From: Meinhardsimonia xiamenensis
GTDB taxonomy: Bacteria; Pseudomonadota; Alphaproteobacteria; Rhodobacterales; Rhodobacteraceae
Direction: 5' to 3'
Length of the DNA: 64,000 bases
Assembly: GCF_900102905.1 (NCBI RefSeq)
Contig: NZ_FNFV01000005.1
Span: 62,001-126,000, forward strand
Shown here: positions 27,623 to 36,202 of the stretch, one piece after another
Position numbering within the stretch: position 1 is the first letter of the stretch
How the letters are laid out: each line of letters begins with the position of its first letter
Notes under the pieces: generated by a model
What the model saw: the letters and a program-made list of their open reading frames with translations, nothing else
What the model was told of the DNA's origin: nothing
The model's database searches: none
Made by a program: the position numbers and the translations under genes

Positions 27623-30600
27623 ATGAGCACGCGCCTTGCCGCGGGCGGGCGGCTCATCGACCGCTCCCGCCGCCTCGAGTTCACCTTCAACGGCCGCCGC
27701 CTCGCCGGCCACCCCGGCGACACGCTGGCCTCGGCGCTCCTGGCCAACGGCCAAATGCTGGTGGGCCGCTCCTTCAAGTATCACCGCCCGCGCGGCATCC
27801 TCGCCTCCGGCCCGGATGAGCCGAACGCGCTCGTGGGCCTCGGCAGCGGCGCGCAGTTCGAGCCCAACCAGCGCGCCACCATGACCGAGCTCTTCGACGG
27901 GCTCGCGGCCACGAGCCAGAACCACTGGCCGAGCCTCGAGTTCGACATCGGCGCCATCAACAACCGGCTCGCCCGCTTCTTCCCGGCGGGCTTCTACTAC
28001 AAGACCTTCATGTGGCCGCGCGCGGCTTGGAAGCGGCTCTACGAGCCGGTGATCCGCCGCACCGCAGGGCTGGGCCGCCCGCCCGCCGAGCCCGATCCCG
28101 ACCGCTACGAACACTTCCATGCCCATGTCGATGTGCTGGTGGTGGGCGGGGGCATCGCAGGGCTTGCCGCGGCGCGCGCGGCCGGCCTCTCGGGCGCCTC
28201 GGTGCTCCTGATCGAGCAGACCGCGCACTGGGGCGGGCGCGCGCCGGTGGATGGCGCGGTGATCGACGGCAAGCCGGCCGAGGAATGGATCGCCGACACC
28301 ATCGCCGAGCTCGAGGCGATGGAGAACGTGCGCCTGCGCCGCCGCTGCATGGGCGCGGGCGTCTACGACCACGGCTATGCCCTCGCCTGGGAGCGGCTCA
28401 CCGACCACGCTCCGGGCACCGACGCGCCGCGCCACCGGCTGTGGAAGATCCGCGCCCGCCGCATCGTCTCGGCGATCGGCGCCATCGAGCGGCCCATTGC
28501 CTTTGCCGGCAACGATGTCCCCGGCGTGATGCTGGCCTCGGCGGTGCGCGATTATCTCGTCAACTGGGCGATCTCGCCGGGCGACCGCACCGTCGTTGTC
28601 ACCGCCCACGACGATGCCTACCGCACCGCGATCGCGCTGAAGGAGGCGGGGCTCGAGGTGCCGGCGATTCTGGACGCGCGGGCCGAGGCCGACGGGCCCC
28701 TGCCCACCCGCGCCCGCGAGCTGGGGCTGAGGGTGATGACCGGGCGCGGCGTGGCGAAGGTGCTCGGCCGCAAGCGCGTCACCGGCGTCGTGGTCTGCGC
28801 CCACGCGGGCGAGGGTGCGCCCCTCGAGACCATCGCCTGCGACGCCGTGGCGATGTCGGCGGGATGGTCGCCGGCGGTGCATCTGTGGTCGCACTGCGGC
28901 GGCAAGCTCCTCTGGGACGAGGCCGAGCACTGCTTCCGTCCTGATCCCGACCGCCCGCCCACCGGCCACGACGGCACCGGCTTCGTCATCTGCGCGGGCA
29001 GCTCGAGCGGCGCGGTGACCACCGCCGAGGTGCTCGCCGATGCCCACGCGGCAGGCAGGCGCGCGGCGAAGGAGACGGGCCACAGCGCCACCCGCAAGGC
29101 CGCGCCGAAGGCCGAGGCGGAGGCGCGCGGGCCGTCCGGCGCGCTGTGGCTGATGCCGCAGGGGGCGAGTGCCGAGAAACGCGCCAAGGCCTTCCTCGAC
29201 TACCAGAACGACGTGAAGGTCTCCGACGTGGAGCTTGCCGCGCGCGAGGGCTACACCTCGGTCGAGCACACCAAGCGCTACACCACGCTCGGGATGGCCA
29301 CCGACCAGGGCAAGACCTCCAACATCAACGGCATCGCGGTGCTCGCCCAGGCGCTTGCCGAGCCGATCCCGCAGGTCGGCACCACCACCTTCCGCCCGCC
29401 CTGGTCGCCGGTGACGCTCGGGGCGATCGCGGGCGAGGCGAAGGGGCCGCTGTTCCAGCCCATCCGCAAGACGCCGATGCACGGCTGGCACGAGGCCCAT
29501 GGCGCGGTGTGGGAGCCGGTGGGCCAGTGGCGCCGGCCCTACACCTATCTGCGCGCGGGCGAGGACAAGCGTGCGGCGGTGAACCGCGAGATCACCAACA
29601 CCCGCACGAATGTCGGGCTCCTCGATGCCTCCACGCTCGGCAAGATCCTCGTCAAGGGGCCGGACGCGGGGCGTTTCCTCGACATGCTCTACACCGGCAT
29701 GATGTCCACGCTGAAGCCGGGGCGCTGCCGCTATGGGCTCATGTGCAACGAGAACGGCTTTCTCATCGACGATGGCGTCGTGGCGCGGCTCGATGAGGAG
29801 ACCTTCCTGTGCCACACCACCACTGGCGGGGCCGACCGCATCCACGCCCACATGGAGGAATGGCTGCAGACCGAGTGGTGGGACTGGAAGGTCTACACCC
29901 TCAACCTCACCGAGCAGTATGCCCAGATCGGGGTTGTGGGCCCCAGGGCGCGCGATGTGCTCGAGGCGCTGGGGGGCATGGACGTTTCCGAGGAGGCGCT
30001 GCCCTTCATGGGGTGGGCGGAGGGCACGCTTGGCGGTTTCGACGTGCGCATCTTCCGCATCTCCTTCTCCGGCGAGCTGAGCTTCGAGATCGCGGTGCCG
30101 GCGGGGCAGGGGCTTGAGCTGTGGGAGGCGCTCCATGCCGCCGGCGAGCCCGTCGGCATCATGCCCTACGGCACCGAGGCGCTGCATGTGATGCGCGCCG
30201 AGGTCGGCTTCATCATGATCGGCGACGAGACCGACGGCACGGTGATTCCGCAGGATCTGGGCCTTGACTGGGCGATCTCGAAGAAGAAGCCCGACTATCT
30301 GGGCAAGCGCGCCCAGATGCGCCCGCACATGACCGACCCCGAGCGCTGGAAGCTCGTCGGTCTCGAGACGCTCGACGGCTCGGTGCTGCCCGAGGGCGCC
30401 TATGCGGTGGAGGAGGGGGTCAACGTCAACGGCCAGCGCCGCACCCAGGGCCGCGTGACCTCGACCTACTACTCGCCCACGCTCCAGCGCGGCATCGCGC
30501 TGGGTCTCGTGCGCCGCGGCCCCGAACGGATGGGCGAGGTCATCGACTTTCCGCGCCGCGACGGAACGGTCATCAAGGCGCGGATCGTCTCGCCCGTCTT

Positions 30601-30625
30601 CCACGAGCCCAAGGGGAGAGCATGA
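27623..30625 (+). CDS. soxA: Sarcosine oxidase subunit alpha
   Basis: The 1000-residue alpha subunit. An N-terminal 2Fe-2S-like fold without cluster cysteines (GRRLAGHPGDTLASALLANG, near residues 20-40) precedes an NAD-binding Rossmann domain (VLVVGGGIAGLAAARAAG, near residue 172). From about residue 600 a GcvT-type aminomethyltransferase domain binds tetrahydrofolate and captures the one-carbon unit (GLLDASTLGKILVKGPDAG; MRAEVGFIMIGDETDGT). Length is normal. Its stop is one base before soxG. The start is ATG 27623, just after a GGGAGGGCC ribosome site. Confidence 0.94.
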   Translation: MSTRLAAGGRLIDRSRRLEFTFNGRRLAGHPGDTLASALLANGQMLVGRSFKYHRPRGILASGPDEPNALVGLGSGAQFEPNQRATMTELFDGLAATSQNHWPSLEFDIGAINNRLARFFPAGFYYKTFMWPRAAWKRLYEPVIRRTAGLGRPPAEPDPDRYEHFHAHVDVLVVGGGIAGLAAARAAGLSGASVLLIEQTAHWGGRAPVDGAVIDGKPAEEWIADTIAELEAMENVRLRRRCMGAGVYDHGYALAWERLTDHAPGTDAPRHRLWKIRARRIVSAIGAIERPIAFAGNDVPGVMLASAVRDYLVNWAISPGDRTVVVTAHDDAYRTAIALKEAGLEVPAILDARAEADGPLPTRARELGLRVMTGRGVAKVLGRKRVTGVVVCAHAGEGAPLETIACDAVAMSAGWSPAVHLWSHCGGKLLWDEAEHCFRPDPDRPPTGHDGTGFVICAGSSSGAVTTAEVLADAHAAGRRAAKETGHSATRKAAPKAEAEARGPSGALWLMPQGASAEKRAKAFLDYQNDVKVSDVELAAREGYTSVEHTKRYTTLGMATDQGKTSNINGIAVLAQALAEPIPQVGTTTFRPPWSPVTLGAIAGEAKGPLFQPIRKTPMHGWHEAHGAVWEPVGQWRRPYTYLRAGEDKRAAVNREITNTRTNVGLLDASTLGKILVKGPDAGRFLDMLYTGMMSTLKPGRCRYGLMCNENGFLIDDGVVARLDEETFLCHTTTGGADRIHAHMEEWLQTEWWDWKVYTLNLTEQYAQIGVVGPRARDVLEALGGMDVSEEALPFMGWAEGTLGGFDVRIFRISFSGELSFEIAVPAGQGLELWEALHAAGEPVGIMPYGTEALHVMRAEVGFIMIGDETDGTVIPQDLGLDWAISKKKPDYLGKRAQMRPHMTDPERWKLVGLETLDGSVLPEGAYAVEEGVNVNGQRRTQGRVTSTYYSPTLQRGIALGLVRRGPERMGEVIDFPRRDGTVIKARIVSPVFHEPKGRA

Positions 30626-30626
30626 G

Positions 30627-31196
30627 ATGCTGGTGAAGGTCGACAGGCGGCGCGGTGCGGAGGGCTTCTGCTCGGTCAGCGAGCTCGCCCCCCGCGGCAT
30701 GATCACCCTGCGGGGCGATCTTTCGGCGAAGAAGCTGCAGGCGGCGGCGATGGCGGCGGCGGGGGTGAAGGCCTTTCCGGGCCGGCTCGGCGCGGTGGTG
30801 GAGGGCGAGCGCGCCATCCTGTGGTTCTCGCCCGATGAGCTCCTGATCCTCTGCCCAAAAGCGGAGGTGGGCGAGGCGCTCGAGAAACTGGGCAAGGCGC
30901 TGAAGGGCACGCATCATCTTGCGGCCGATGTCTCGGATGCGCGCGCGATCTTTGCCGTGGCGGGCAAGAGCGCGCGCGAGGTGCTGGCCAAGCTGACCCC
31001 GGCCGATGTCTCGCCCGAGGCGCTGCCGGCGGGCATGGTGCGGCGCTCGCGGCTGGCGCAGGTGCCGGCGGCGTTCTGGCCGTCGGGCGAGGATCGCTTC
31101 GAGATCATTGCGTTCCGGTCTGTGGCTGACTACGTGTTCGAACTGCTCGCCACCGCGGCGCGGACGGGCGGCGAGGTGGGCTGGTTCGCGCGATGA
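30627..31196 (+). CDS. soxG: Sarcosine oxidase subunit gamma
   Basis: A 189-residue GcvT-like small subunit that caps the folate domain of SoxA. Recognisable segments are SELAPRGMITLRGDLSAKKLQ and AAFWPSGEDRFEIIAFRSVADYVFELL. It starts 1 base after the soxA stop and is the last gene of the operon; I see no U-rich terminator in the 105 bp before sodB. The folate genes (glyA, folD, purU) often found after it in related operons are not here. Confidence 0.9.
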   Translation: MLVKVDRRRGAEGFCSVSELAPRGMITLRGDLSAKKLQAAAMAAAGVKAFPGRLGAVVEGERAILWFSPDELLILCPKAEVGEALEKLGKALKGTHHLAADVSDARAIFAVAGKSAREVLAKLTPADVSPEALPAGMVRRSRLAQVPAAFWPSGEDRFEIIAFRSVADYVFELLATAARTGGEVGWFAR

Positions 31197-31301
31197 GAGG
31201 AACGCGGGGCGCAAATTCGCGCGCTTCGCCTTGACCTTCGCCGCGCCTTAAGGTCCATCTCGAAAAAGACAAGTTCCGGATTCCAGATTATGGAGGCTCA
31301 G

Positions 31302-31910
31302 ATGGCTTTCGAACTTCCCGATCTTCCCTACCCGCATGACGCGCTTGAAAGCCTCGGCATGAGCCGGGAGACGCTGGAGTATCACCACGACCTGCACCAC
31401 AAGGCCTATGTGGACAACGGCAACAAGCTCATCGCCGGCACCGAGTGGGAGGGCAAGTCGGCCGAGGAGATCATCCGCGGCACCTACCAGGACGGCGCGG
31501 TCGAACAGAACGGCATCTTCAACAACATCTCGCAGTACTGGAACCACTGCGAGTTCTGGAAGATGATGAGCCCGAAGCAGACCGGCATTCCGGGCGAGCT
31601 GGAGAAGGCGCTGAACGAGTCCTTCGGCTCGGTCGATGAGTTCAAGAAGCAGTTTACCGCCGCCGGTGCGGCGCAGTTCGGCTCGGGCTGGTGCTGGCTG
31701 GTCAAGGACGCCGATGGCGGGCTCAAGGTGACGCGCACGCCCAACGGCGTGAACCCGCTGTGCTTCGGTCAGACCGCGCTTCTGGGCTGCGACGTGTGGG
31801 AGCACTCCTACTACATCGACTACCGCAACCGCCGGCCGGCCTATCTCGAGAATTTCGTCAACCGGCTGGTGAACTGGGAATACGTCGCCGAGAAGCTCGC
31901 CTCGGCCTGA
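31302..31910 (+). CDS. sodB: Superoxide dismutase, iron type
   Basis: A 202-residue Fe/Mn superoxide dismutase that turns superoxide into oxygen and peroxide. Metal ligands are His28, His82, Asp164 and His168 (CDVWEHSYYIDYRN). Gln78 in ISQYWNHCEFW is in the place typical of iron enzymes, where manganese ones have Gly. I start it at ATG 31302 behind TATGGAGGCTCAG; an ATG four codons earlier belongs to that ribosome-site region. It follows the sox operon, whose enzyme makes peroxide, but it probably has its own promoter. Confidence 0.93.
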   Translation: MAFELPDLPYPHDALESLGMSRETLEYHHDLHHKAYVDNGNKLIAGTEWEGKSAEEIIRGTYQDGAVEQNGIFNNISQYWNHCEFWKMMSPKQTGIPGELEKALNESFGSVDEFKKQFTAAGAAQFGSGWCWLVKDADGGLKVTRTPNGVNPLCFGQTALLGCDVWEHSYYIDYRNRRPAYLENFVNRLVNWEYVAEKLASA

Positions 31911-32010
31911 GCCGGGAGCGGCGCGCCGGCACGCCGCCATGGCGCGCGCCGGCGCGGCATGTTTCGGGGCCGTCCCCTGGCGGGGGCGGCCCTGAGCAAT
32001 GGAGAGGGCG

Positions 32011-32952
32011 GTGAACGAGGCGCAGAAGGGCATTCTCGCGGTTGTGGGAGCGGGCAGCATCTGGGGCCTCTCGCCGCTCTACTACAAGCTTCTTGCCCAT
32101 GTGCCGCCGCTCGAGGTGCTCAGTCACCGCACGCTGTGGTCGCTGGTCTTCTTCGGCGGCGTTCTGGCGCTGCAGGGGCGGCTGCGGCTGGTGCCGGCGC
32201 TGATTCTCAGCCGCGACATCGTCAAGCTGGTGCCGGCGGCGGCGATGATCTCGCTGAACTGGTTTCTCTTCATCCACGCGGTGCAGACGGGGCGCGGCGT
32301 GGAGGCGAGCCTTGGCTACTACATCCTGCCGCTCGTGGTGGTGCTCCTCGGCATGGTGGTCGTCGGCGAGCGGCTGCGGCGGGCGCAGGGCGTGGCGGTG
32401 GCGCTTGCGGCGCTGGCCGTCACCGTGCTCTCGATCGGCCTGGGCGCGGCGCCGGTGGTGCCGCTCGCGCTGGCGTTCTCCTTCGGCTTCTATGCGCTCA
32501 TCAAGCGGGGGATGGCGGCCGGACCCACGGCTTCGGTCACCGCCGAGGTCGCGCTGCTGGCGCCGCTCGCGGCGCTGTGGCTGTGGGGCGTGCACGCGCA
32601 GGGCTGGAACGGAATCGTCGGGCGCAACCTCGCCACCTTCGGCGCCTCGCTGCCGGACAGCCTGCTTCTGATGTTCTCGGGCCCGATCACCGCGTTGCCG
32701 CTGATCCTGTTTTCCTATGGCGCGCGCCACGCCTCGATGGCAACGGTGGGGCTTGTGCAGTATCTCAACCCGACGCTGCAGTTCCTGTGCGCCACGCTGG
32801 TCTTCGGCGAGGTCGTGACCTTCTGGCACGCCATGGCGCTGCCGCTGATCTGGGCGGCACTCGCGATCTACTCGATCGACAGTCTCCGTCAGGGCAGGGC
32901 GGCGCGCAGCTCCGCCTCGAGCGCCACCGCGGAGGGGGCGACCCCGACGTAA
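32011..32952 (+). CDS. rarD: RarD-type EamA-family permease
   Basis: A 313-residue inner-membrane protein with ten hydrophobic helices in two EamA/DMT halves. ISLNWFLFIHAVQTGRGVEASLGYYILPL is the RarD signature (residues about 72-100). RarD was named for chloramphenicol sensitivity; substrates are uncertain. I prefer GTG 32011 as start because GGAGAGGG lies just before it; ATG 31999 in the same frame is the alternative. Its last 64 bases overlap the convergent LOG gene, so the basic C-terminal tail (ARSSASSATAEGATPT) is encoded opposite the LOG C-terminus. Confidence 0.87.
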   Translation: MNEAQKGILAVVGAGSIWGLSPLYYKLLAHVPPLEVLSHRTLWSLVFFGGVLALQGRLRLVPALILSRDIVKLVPAAAMISLNWFLFIHAVQTGRGVEASLGYYILPLVVVLLGMVVVGERLRRAQGVAVALAALAVTVLSIGLGAAPVVPLALAFSFGFYALIKRGMAAGPTASVTAEVALLAPLAALWLWGVHAQGWNGIVGRNLATFGASLPDSLLLMFSGPITALPLILFSYGARHASMATVGLVQYLNPTLQFLCATLVFGEVVTFWHAMALPLIWAALAIYSIDSLRQGRAARSSASSATAEGATPT

Positions 32953-33443
32953 TCCTTCAGCGAGGGATCGGCGAAGCCCTGGGCGATGACATGGTCGAGA
33001 AGCGCGATGAGCGGCGACCAGAAGCCCCCGGTATCGAGCAGGAAGATCGGCTTGCCGTGCAGGTGCAGCTGCCGCCAGGTGAGAATCTCGAAGAACTCGT
33101 CGAGCGTGCCCGCGCCACCGGGCAGCACCACGATAGCGTCGGAGTTCATGAACATCACCTTCTTGCGCTCGTGCATGGTCTCGGTGACGACAAGCCCCGC
33201 GCGATCGCCGCGCGTGCGCTCGAGCTTCATCAGATGCACCGGGATCACGCCCAGCGTCTGGCCACCCGCGGCCTGCGCGGCGCTGGCCACGACCCCCATG
33301 ATCCCCACATCTCCGGCGCCATAGACGAGCCGCCAGCCGTTGGCGGCGATGAGCTCGCCGAGCCGTAGCGCCTCCTCGGCGATGGCCGGATCATGCCCGG
33401 AGCGGGAGCCGCAGAAGACGCAGACGGATGCGGTGATGGACAT
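32889..33443 (-). CDS. LOG-family nucleoside 5'-monophosphate phosphoribohydrolase
   Basis: A 184-residue Rossmann-fold enzyme of the LOG family (TIGR00730 type), which removes ribose phosphate from cytokinin or other nucleotides. The diagnostic motif PGGAGTLDEFFE is present, with CVFCGSRSGHDP at the N-terminus. Bacterial members probably work in nucleotide salvage or clearance; the true substrate is unknown. It is convergent with rarD and overlaps it by 64 bases. Confidence 0.9.
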   Translation of the reverse strand: MSITASVCVFCGSRSGHDPAIAEEALRLGELIAANGWRLVYGAGDVGIMGVVASAAQAAGGQTLGVIPVHLMKLERTRGDRAGLVVTETMHERKKVMFMNSDAIVVLPGGAGTLDEFFEILTWRQLHLHGKPIFLLDTGGFWSPLIALLDHVIAQGFADPSLKDYVGVAPSAVALEAELRAALP

Positions 33444-33560
33444 GGGCGCACATCCCTTTATCTGATTGCCTTGGTGCCAGAGATACGGGGGCAGTGATAG
33501 GGCGTGGGCTATTGTGGCTCAAGCACCTCTCCTGTATCGCAGGGCAAACGGAGAACAGTC

Positions 33561-35585
33561 ATGGCGTTCTTCACCGGAAAGGGAGCCGGAGCAGGGCTGA
33601 CGGTGGGCGCGGCCGTCACCGCGGTGGTCGCGCTTGCGGCCGCGCTGGGCTGGCGCATGGCCAATCCCACGGCTCCGGTCGAGCCGCCCGCCGCGGTGAC
33701 GCCGTCGCCGCAGGCCGCGCTGCCGGGGTCCGCCGCCCCGGCCGGCGGAGAGGTGGAACCTCGCCGGAGCACCCCCCCGGGCCCGCCCACGGAGACAGCA
33801 AGAGCCGGTGACGCCGGCCCGACCGCGAGTGACAAGGCCCGCACGCCCTCCGCGACCGCCGGGGGCGGCGGCGCCACAAGGGACGCCACCGAGGCGGCGG
33901 ACGCCGCGGCGCCGAGCTTCGACATCCTGCGGGTTGACGCGGAAGGAGCGGCGCTCGTGGCCGGGCGCGCGGCGCCGGGCGCGCGTGTGGCGGTTCTGCT
34001 TGACGGCGAGGTCGTCGGGGAGGTCGAGGCCGATGGCAGCGGCGGTTTTGTCGCCTTCTTCGATGTGGCGCCCTCGGCCCAGCCCCGCGTCGTGACGCTC
34101 CGCGCCGAGCTCGCCGACGGCCGCAAGCTCGCCTCCGAGGCCTCCGCGATCATCGCGCCGAGCCTGGTGGAGTCGCCGGTTCCGGGCGAGGCGCCGCAGC
34201 TGGCCGGCACCGCCCCGCCCCTTGTGCGGGAGGAACCGGGCGGCGAGCGCGTCGCGCTGGCCGAGGCGCCCCTGCCGCCTGCGGGCGGTGCGGCCCCGGC
34301 CGCCGATACCGAGCTCCCGCCCCCTCCCGCACGGCGCGAAGCCGGGGCGGGTGGCGAAGTACCGGCGCCTTCCGTCGAGCCCTCCGCGATTGCGGAGGAG
34401 ACAGGCAGCACAGCGACGGGCGAAGCAGCGGCAGAGGCGGAAGAGCCGGCGGATACGATGGAGGTCGCCCGCTCCGAGGCCGTTGCGGATCGGCCTGCTG
34501 CGGCAGCTACGGTCGCGCCTGCCGAGGAGACAGCGGCAATGACCGCAGCAACGCCGCAAGGCGCGCCCCGCACCCCGCCCCAGACGGAGGAGGAGACGGC
34601 GGCGACTGCGCCACAGGCCGCGCCGGGTGCACTCGAGCCCGAACCCACGGGCGAGACGGCAACCACCGTTGCCGCGGCGCAGACCGATGGCGCGGCAGAT
34701 GCGCGCCCGGCCGGCGGTGCCCGGTCCGGGTCGGTCATGCCCGCACAGCCTGCGACCGGCGCGGTGGGCGGCGACGCAACCGAGGTTGCCGCAGAGGAGG
34801 GCGGCGACGTGCCTTCGCAGGCTTCCGGCGAGCCCGCGCGCCCCGCCGAGGTGGCGGCAGCGAAAGCCGAGGCGGGCGCAGCCACTGCCCCGGCACCGGA
34901 GGTGGTGGCCTCGGTTGAGGCGCCGGGCGCGCCTTCCGCCGGATCGCGCCCCGAAACACCGGCACTCCCCGCCGAGGGCGCCGCGCCCGCGAGCGCGGCA
35001 CCGGCGGCGCCCCGCGTGCTTCTGGCCGATGACAGCGGGGTGAGGGTGCTCCAGCCCGGCGGCGAGGAGGTGGAGGTCTCGACGGTGATGATCGACACGA
35101 TCTCCTACGACCCGGCCGGCGAGGTCGCGCTCACCGGTCGCGGCGCGGGGAACGCCTTCGTGCGCATCTATCTCGACAACCGCCCCGTGCTCACCGCGCC
35201 CATCGCGCCCGACGGGCAGTGGCAGGCCGCGCTGCCCGAGGTCGACACCGGCGTCTATACCCTGCGGGTGGACGAAGTGGATGCCGAGGGCCGGGTGATC
35301 TCGCGCGCCGAGACGCCCTTCAAGCGCGAGGAGCCCGAGCTTCTGGCGCGGCTCGCGGGCGACATCGAGCCGCCCGAACAGGGCGCGCGCGCGCGGGTGG
35401 TGACCGTCCAGCCCGGAAACACGCTCTGGGGAATCGCGCGGAAGAACTACGGGCGCGGCATCCTCTATGTGCATGTCTTCGAGGCCAATCGCGACCAGAT
35501 CCGTGACCCCGACCTGATCTATCCGGGCCAGGTCTTCACCGTGCCCGCGCTCGAGATCCCCGAACGTGCAGAAGGGGCGAACTGA
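33561..35585 (+). CDS. Low-complexity envelope protein with C-terminal LysM domain
   Basis: A 674-residue protein with an N-terminal membrane anchor or signal (VGAAVTAVVALAAALGWRM, residues 15-33), a first Ig-like/carbohydrate-binding-like repeat (FDILRVDAEGAALVAGRAAPG, from about 120), then about 280 residues of Ala/Glu/Pro/Thr-rich spacer, then a second similar repeat (DPAGEVALTGRGAGNAFVRI, from about 515) and a LysM domain at the end (VVTVQPGNTLWGIARKNYG to IYPGQVFTVP). LysM binds peptidoglycan. The layout suggests a tether reaching from the inner membrane to the cell wall. The spacer is acidic and probably disordered. The start follows ACGGAGAACAGTC. Confidence 0.85.
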   Translation: MAFFTGKGAGAGLTVGAAVTAVVALAAALGWRMANPTAPVEPPAAVTPSPQAALPGSAAPAGGEVEPRRSTPPGPPTETARAGDAGPTASDKARTPSATAGGGGATRDATEAADAAAPSFDILRVDAEGAALVAGRAAPGARVAVLLDGEVVGEVEADGSGGFVAFFDVAPSAQPRVVTLRAELADGRKLASEASAIIAPSLVESPVPGEAPQLAGTAPPLVREEPGGERVALAEAPLPPAGGAAPAADTELPPPPARREAGAGGEVPAPSVEPSAIAEETGSTATGEAAAEAEEPADTMEVARSEAVADRPAAAATVAPAEETAAMTAATPQGAPRTPPQTEEETAATAPQAAPGALEPEPTGETATTVAAAQTDGAADARPAGGARSGSVMPAQPATGAVGGDATEVAAEEGGDVPSQASGEPARPAEVAAAKAEAGAATAPAPEVVASVEAPGAPSAGSRPETPALPAEGAAPASAAPAAPRVLLADDSGVRVLQPGGEEVEVSTVMIDTISYDPAGEVALTGRGAGNAFVRIYLDNRPVLTAPIAPDGQWQAALPEVDTGVYTLRVDEVDAEGRVISRAETPFKREEPELLARLAGDIEPPEQGARARVVTVQPGNTLWGIARKNYGRGILYVHVFEANRDQIRDPDLIYPGQVFTVPALEIPERAEGAN

Positions 35586-35599
35586 GGCGGGGCCGAGTC

Positions 35600-36061
35600 T
35601 CAGCCCGTCTCCTTCACCGCCTCCATGCTCACATGGGTCGAGGTCGCGGCCACATGGGGCAGGGCGGAGATCACCTCGCCCAGCACCTGCCGATAGCTGC
35701 GGATGTCCTTGGTGCGTACCTTCAGAAGGTAGTCGAAGGCGCCCGCGATCATGTGGCACTCCTCGATCTCGGGCACGCGCCCGACGGCGGCGTTGAAGGC
35801 CGAGAGCGCGGCCTCGGTGGTGTCGGAAAGGCGCACCTCGACGAAGGCGACATGCTCACGCTCGAGCAGGGCAGGGTCGATGACCGCGCGAAAGCCACGG
35901 ATCGCGCCCGTCTCCACAAGCCGTTTGAGCCGCTCGCCGGTTGGCGTCTTCGACAGGCCGATGCGCCGGGCAAGTTCCGTGACCGACATCCGCCCGTCAT
36001 GGGCGAGCGCGTCGAGAATGGCCCGATCCCATCGGTCAAGTTTCCTGTCTTGTGGCTTCAT
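35600..36061 (-). CDS. putR: Lrp/AsnC regulator of proline use (PutR-like)
   Basis: A 153-residue Lrp/AsnC protein: helix-turn-helix in LDRWDRAILDALAHDGRMSV to KRLVETGAIRGFRAVID, then the RAM domain (HVAFVEVRLSDTTEAALSAF). Divergence from putA with a 141-bp gap is the arrangement of PutR, the proline-responsive activator of putA known from Agrobacterium and Rhodobacter. I start it at ATG 36061; GTG 36076 in frame is possible. The regulatory link is inferred from synteny. Confidence 0.87.
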   Translation of the reverse strand: MKPQDRKLDRWDRAILDALAHDGRMSVTELARRIGLSKTPTGERLKRLVETGAIRGFRAVIDPALLEREHVAFVEVRLSDTTEAALSAFNAAVGRVPEIEECHMIAGAFDYLLKVRTKDIRSYRQVLGEVISALPHVAATSTHVSMEAVKETG

Positions 36062-36202
36062 GTGAGGAGAAATCACTCATTTGTCGCGGATATTCATTCC
36101 ATTACACTGCAAGAGCGCGAAAACAAGGAAAACAGCCGCTTCGGACCGGGTTAGACTGCACCCAGGCTTGCCCGATTCTGGCTTCGAGGAAAGGCTCTCG
36201 CC
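36062..36202. promoter_or_regulatory. putR-putA divergent promoter region
   Basis: A 141-bp, relatively AT-rich gap between divergent start codons, holding both promoters and presumably PutR sites. I see A-rich patches near 36119-36135 but no perfect palindrome. A GAGGAAAGG ribosome site lies 10 bases before the putA start. Confidence 0.55.
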
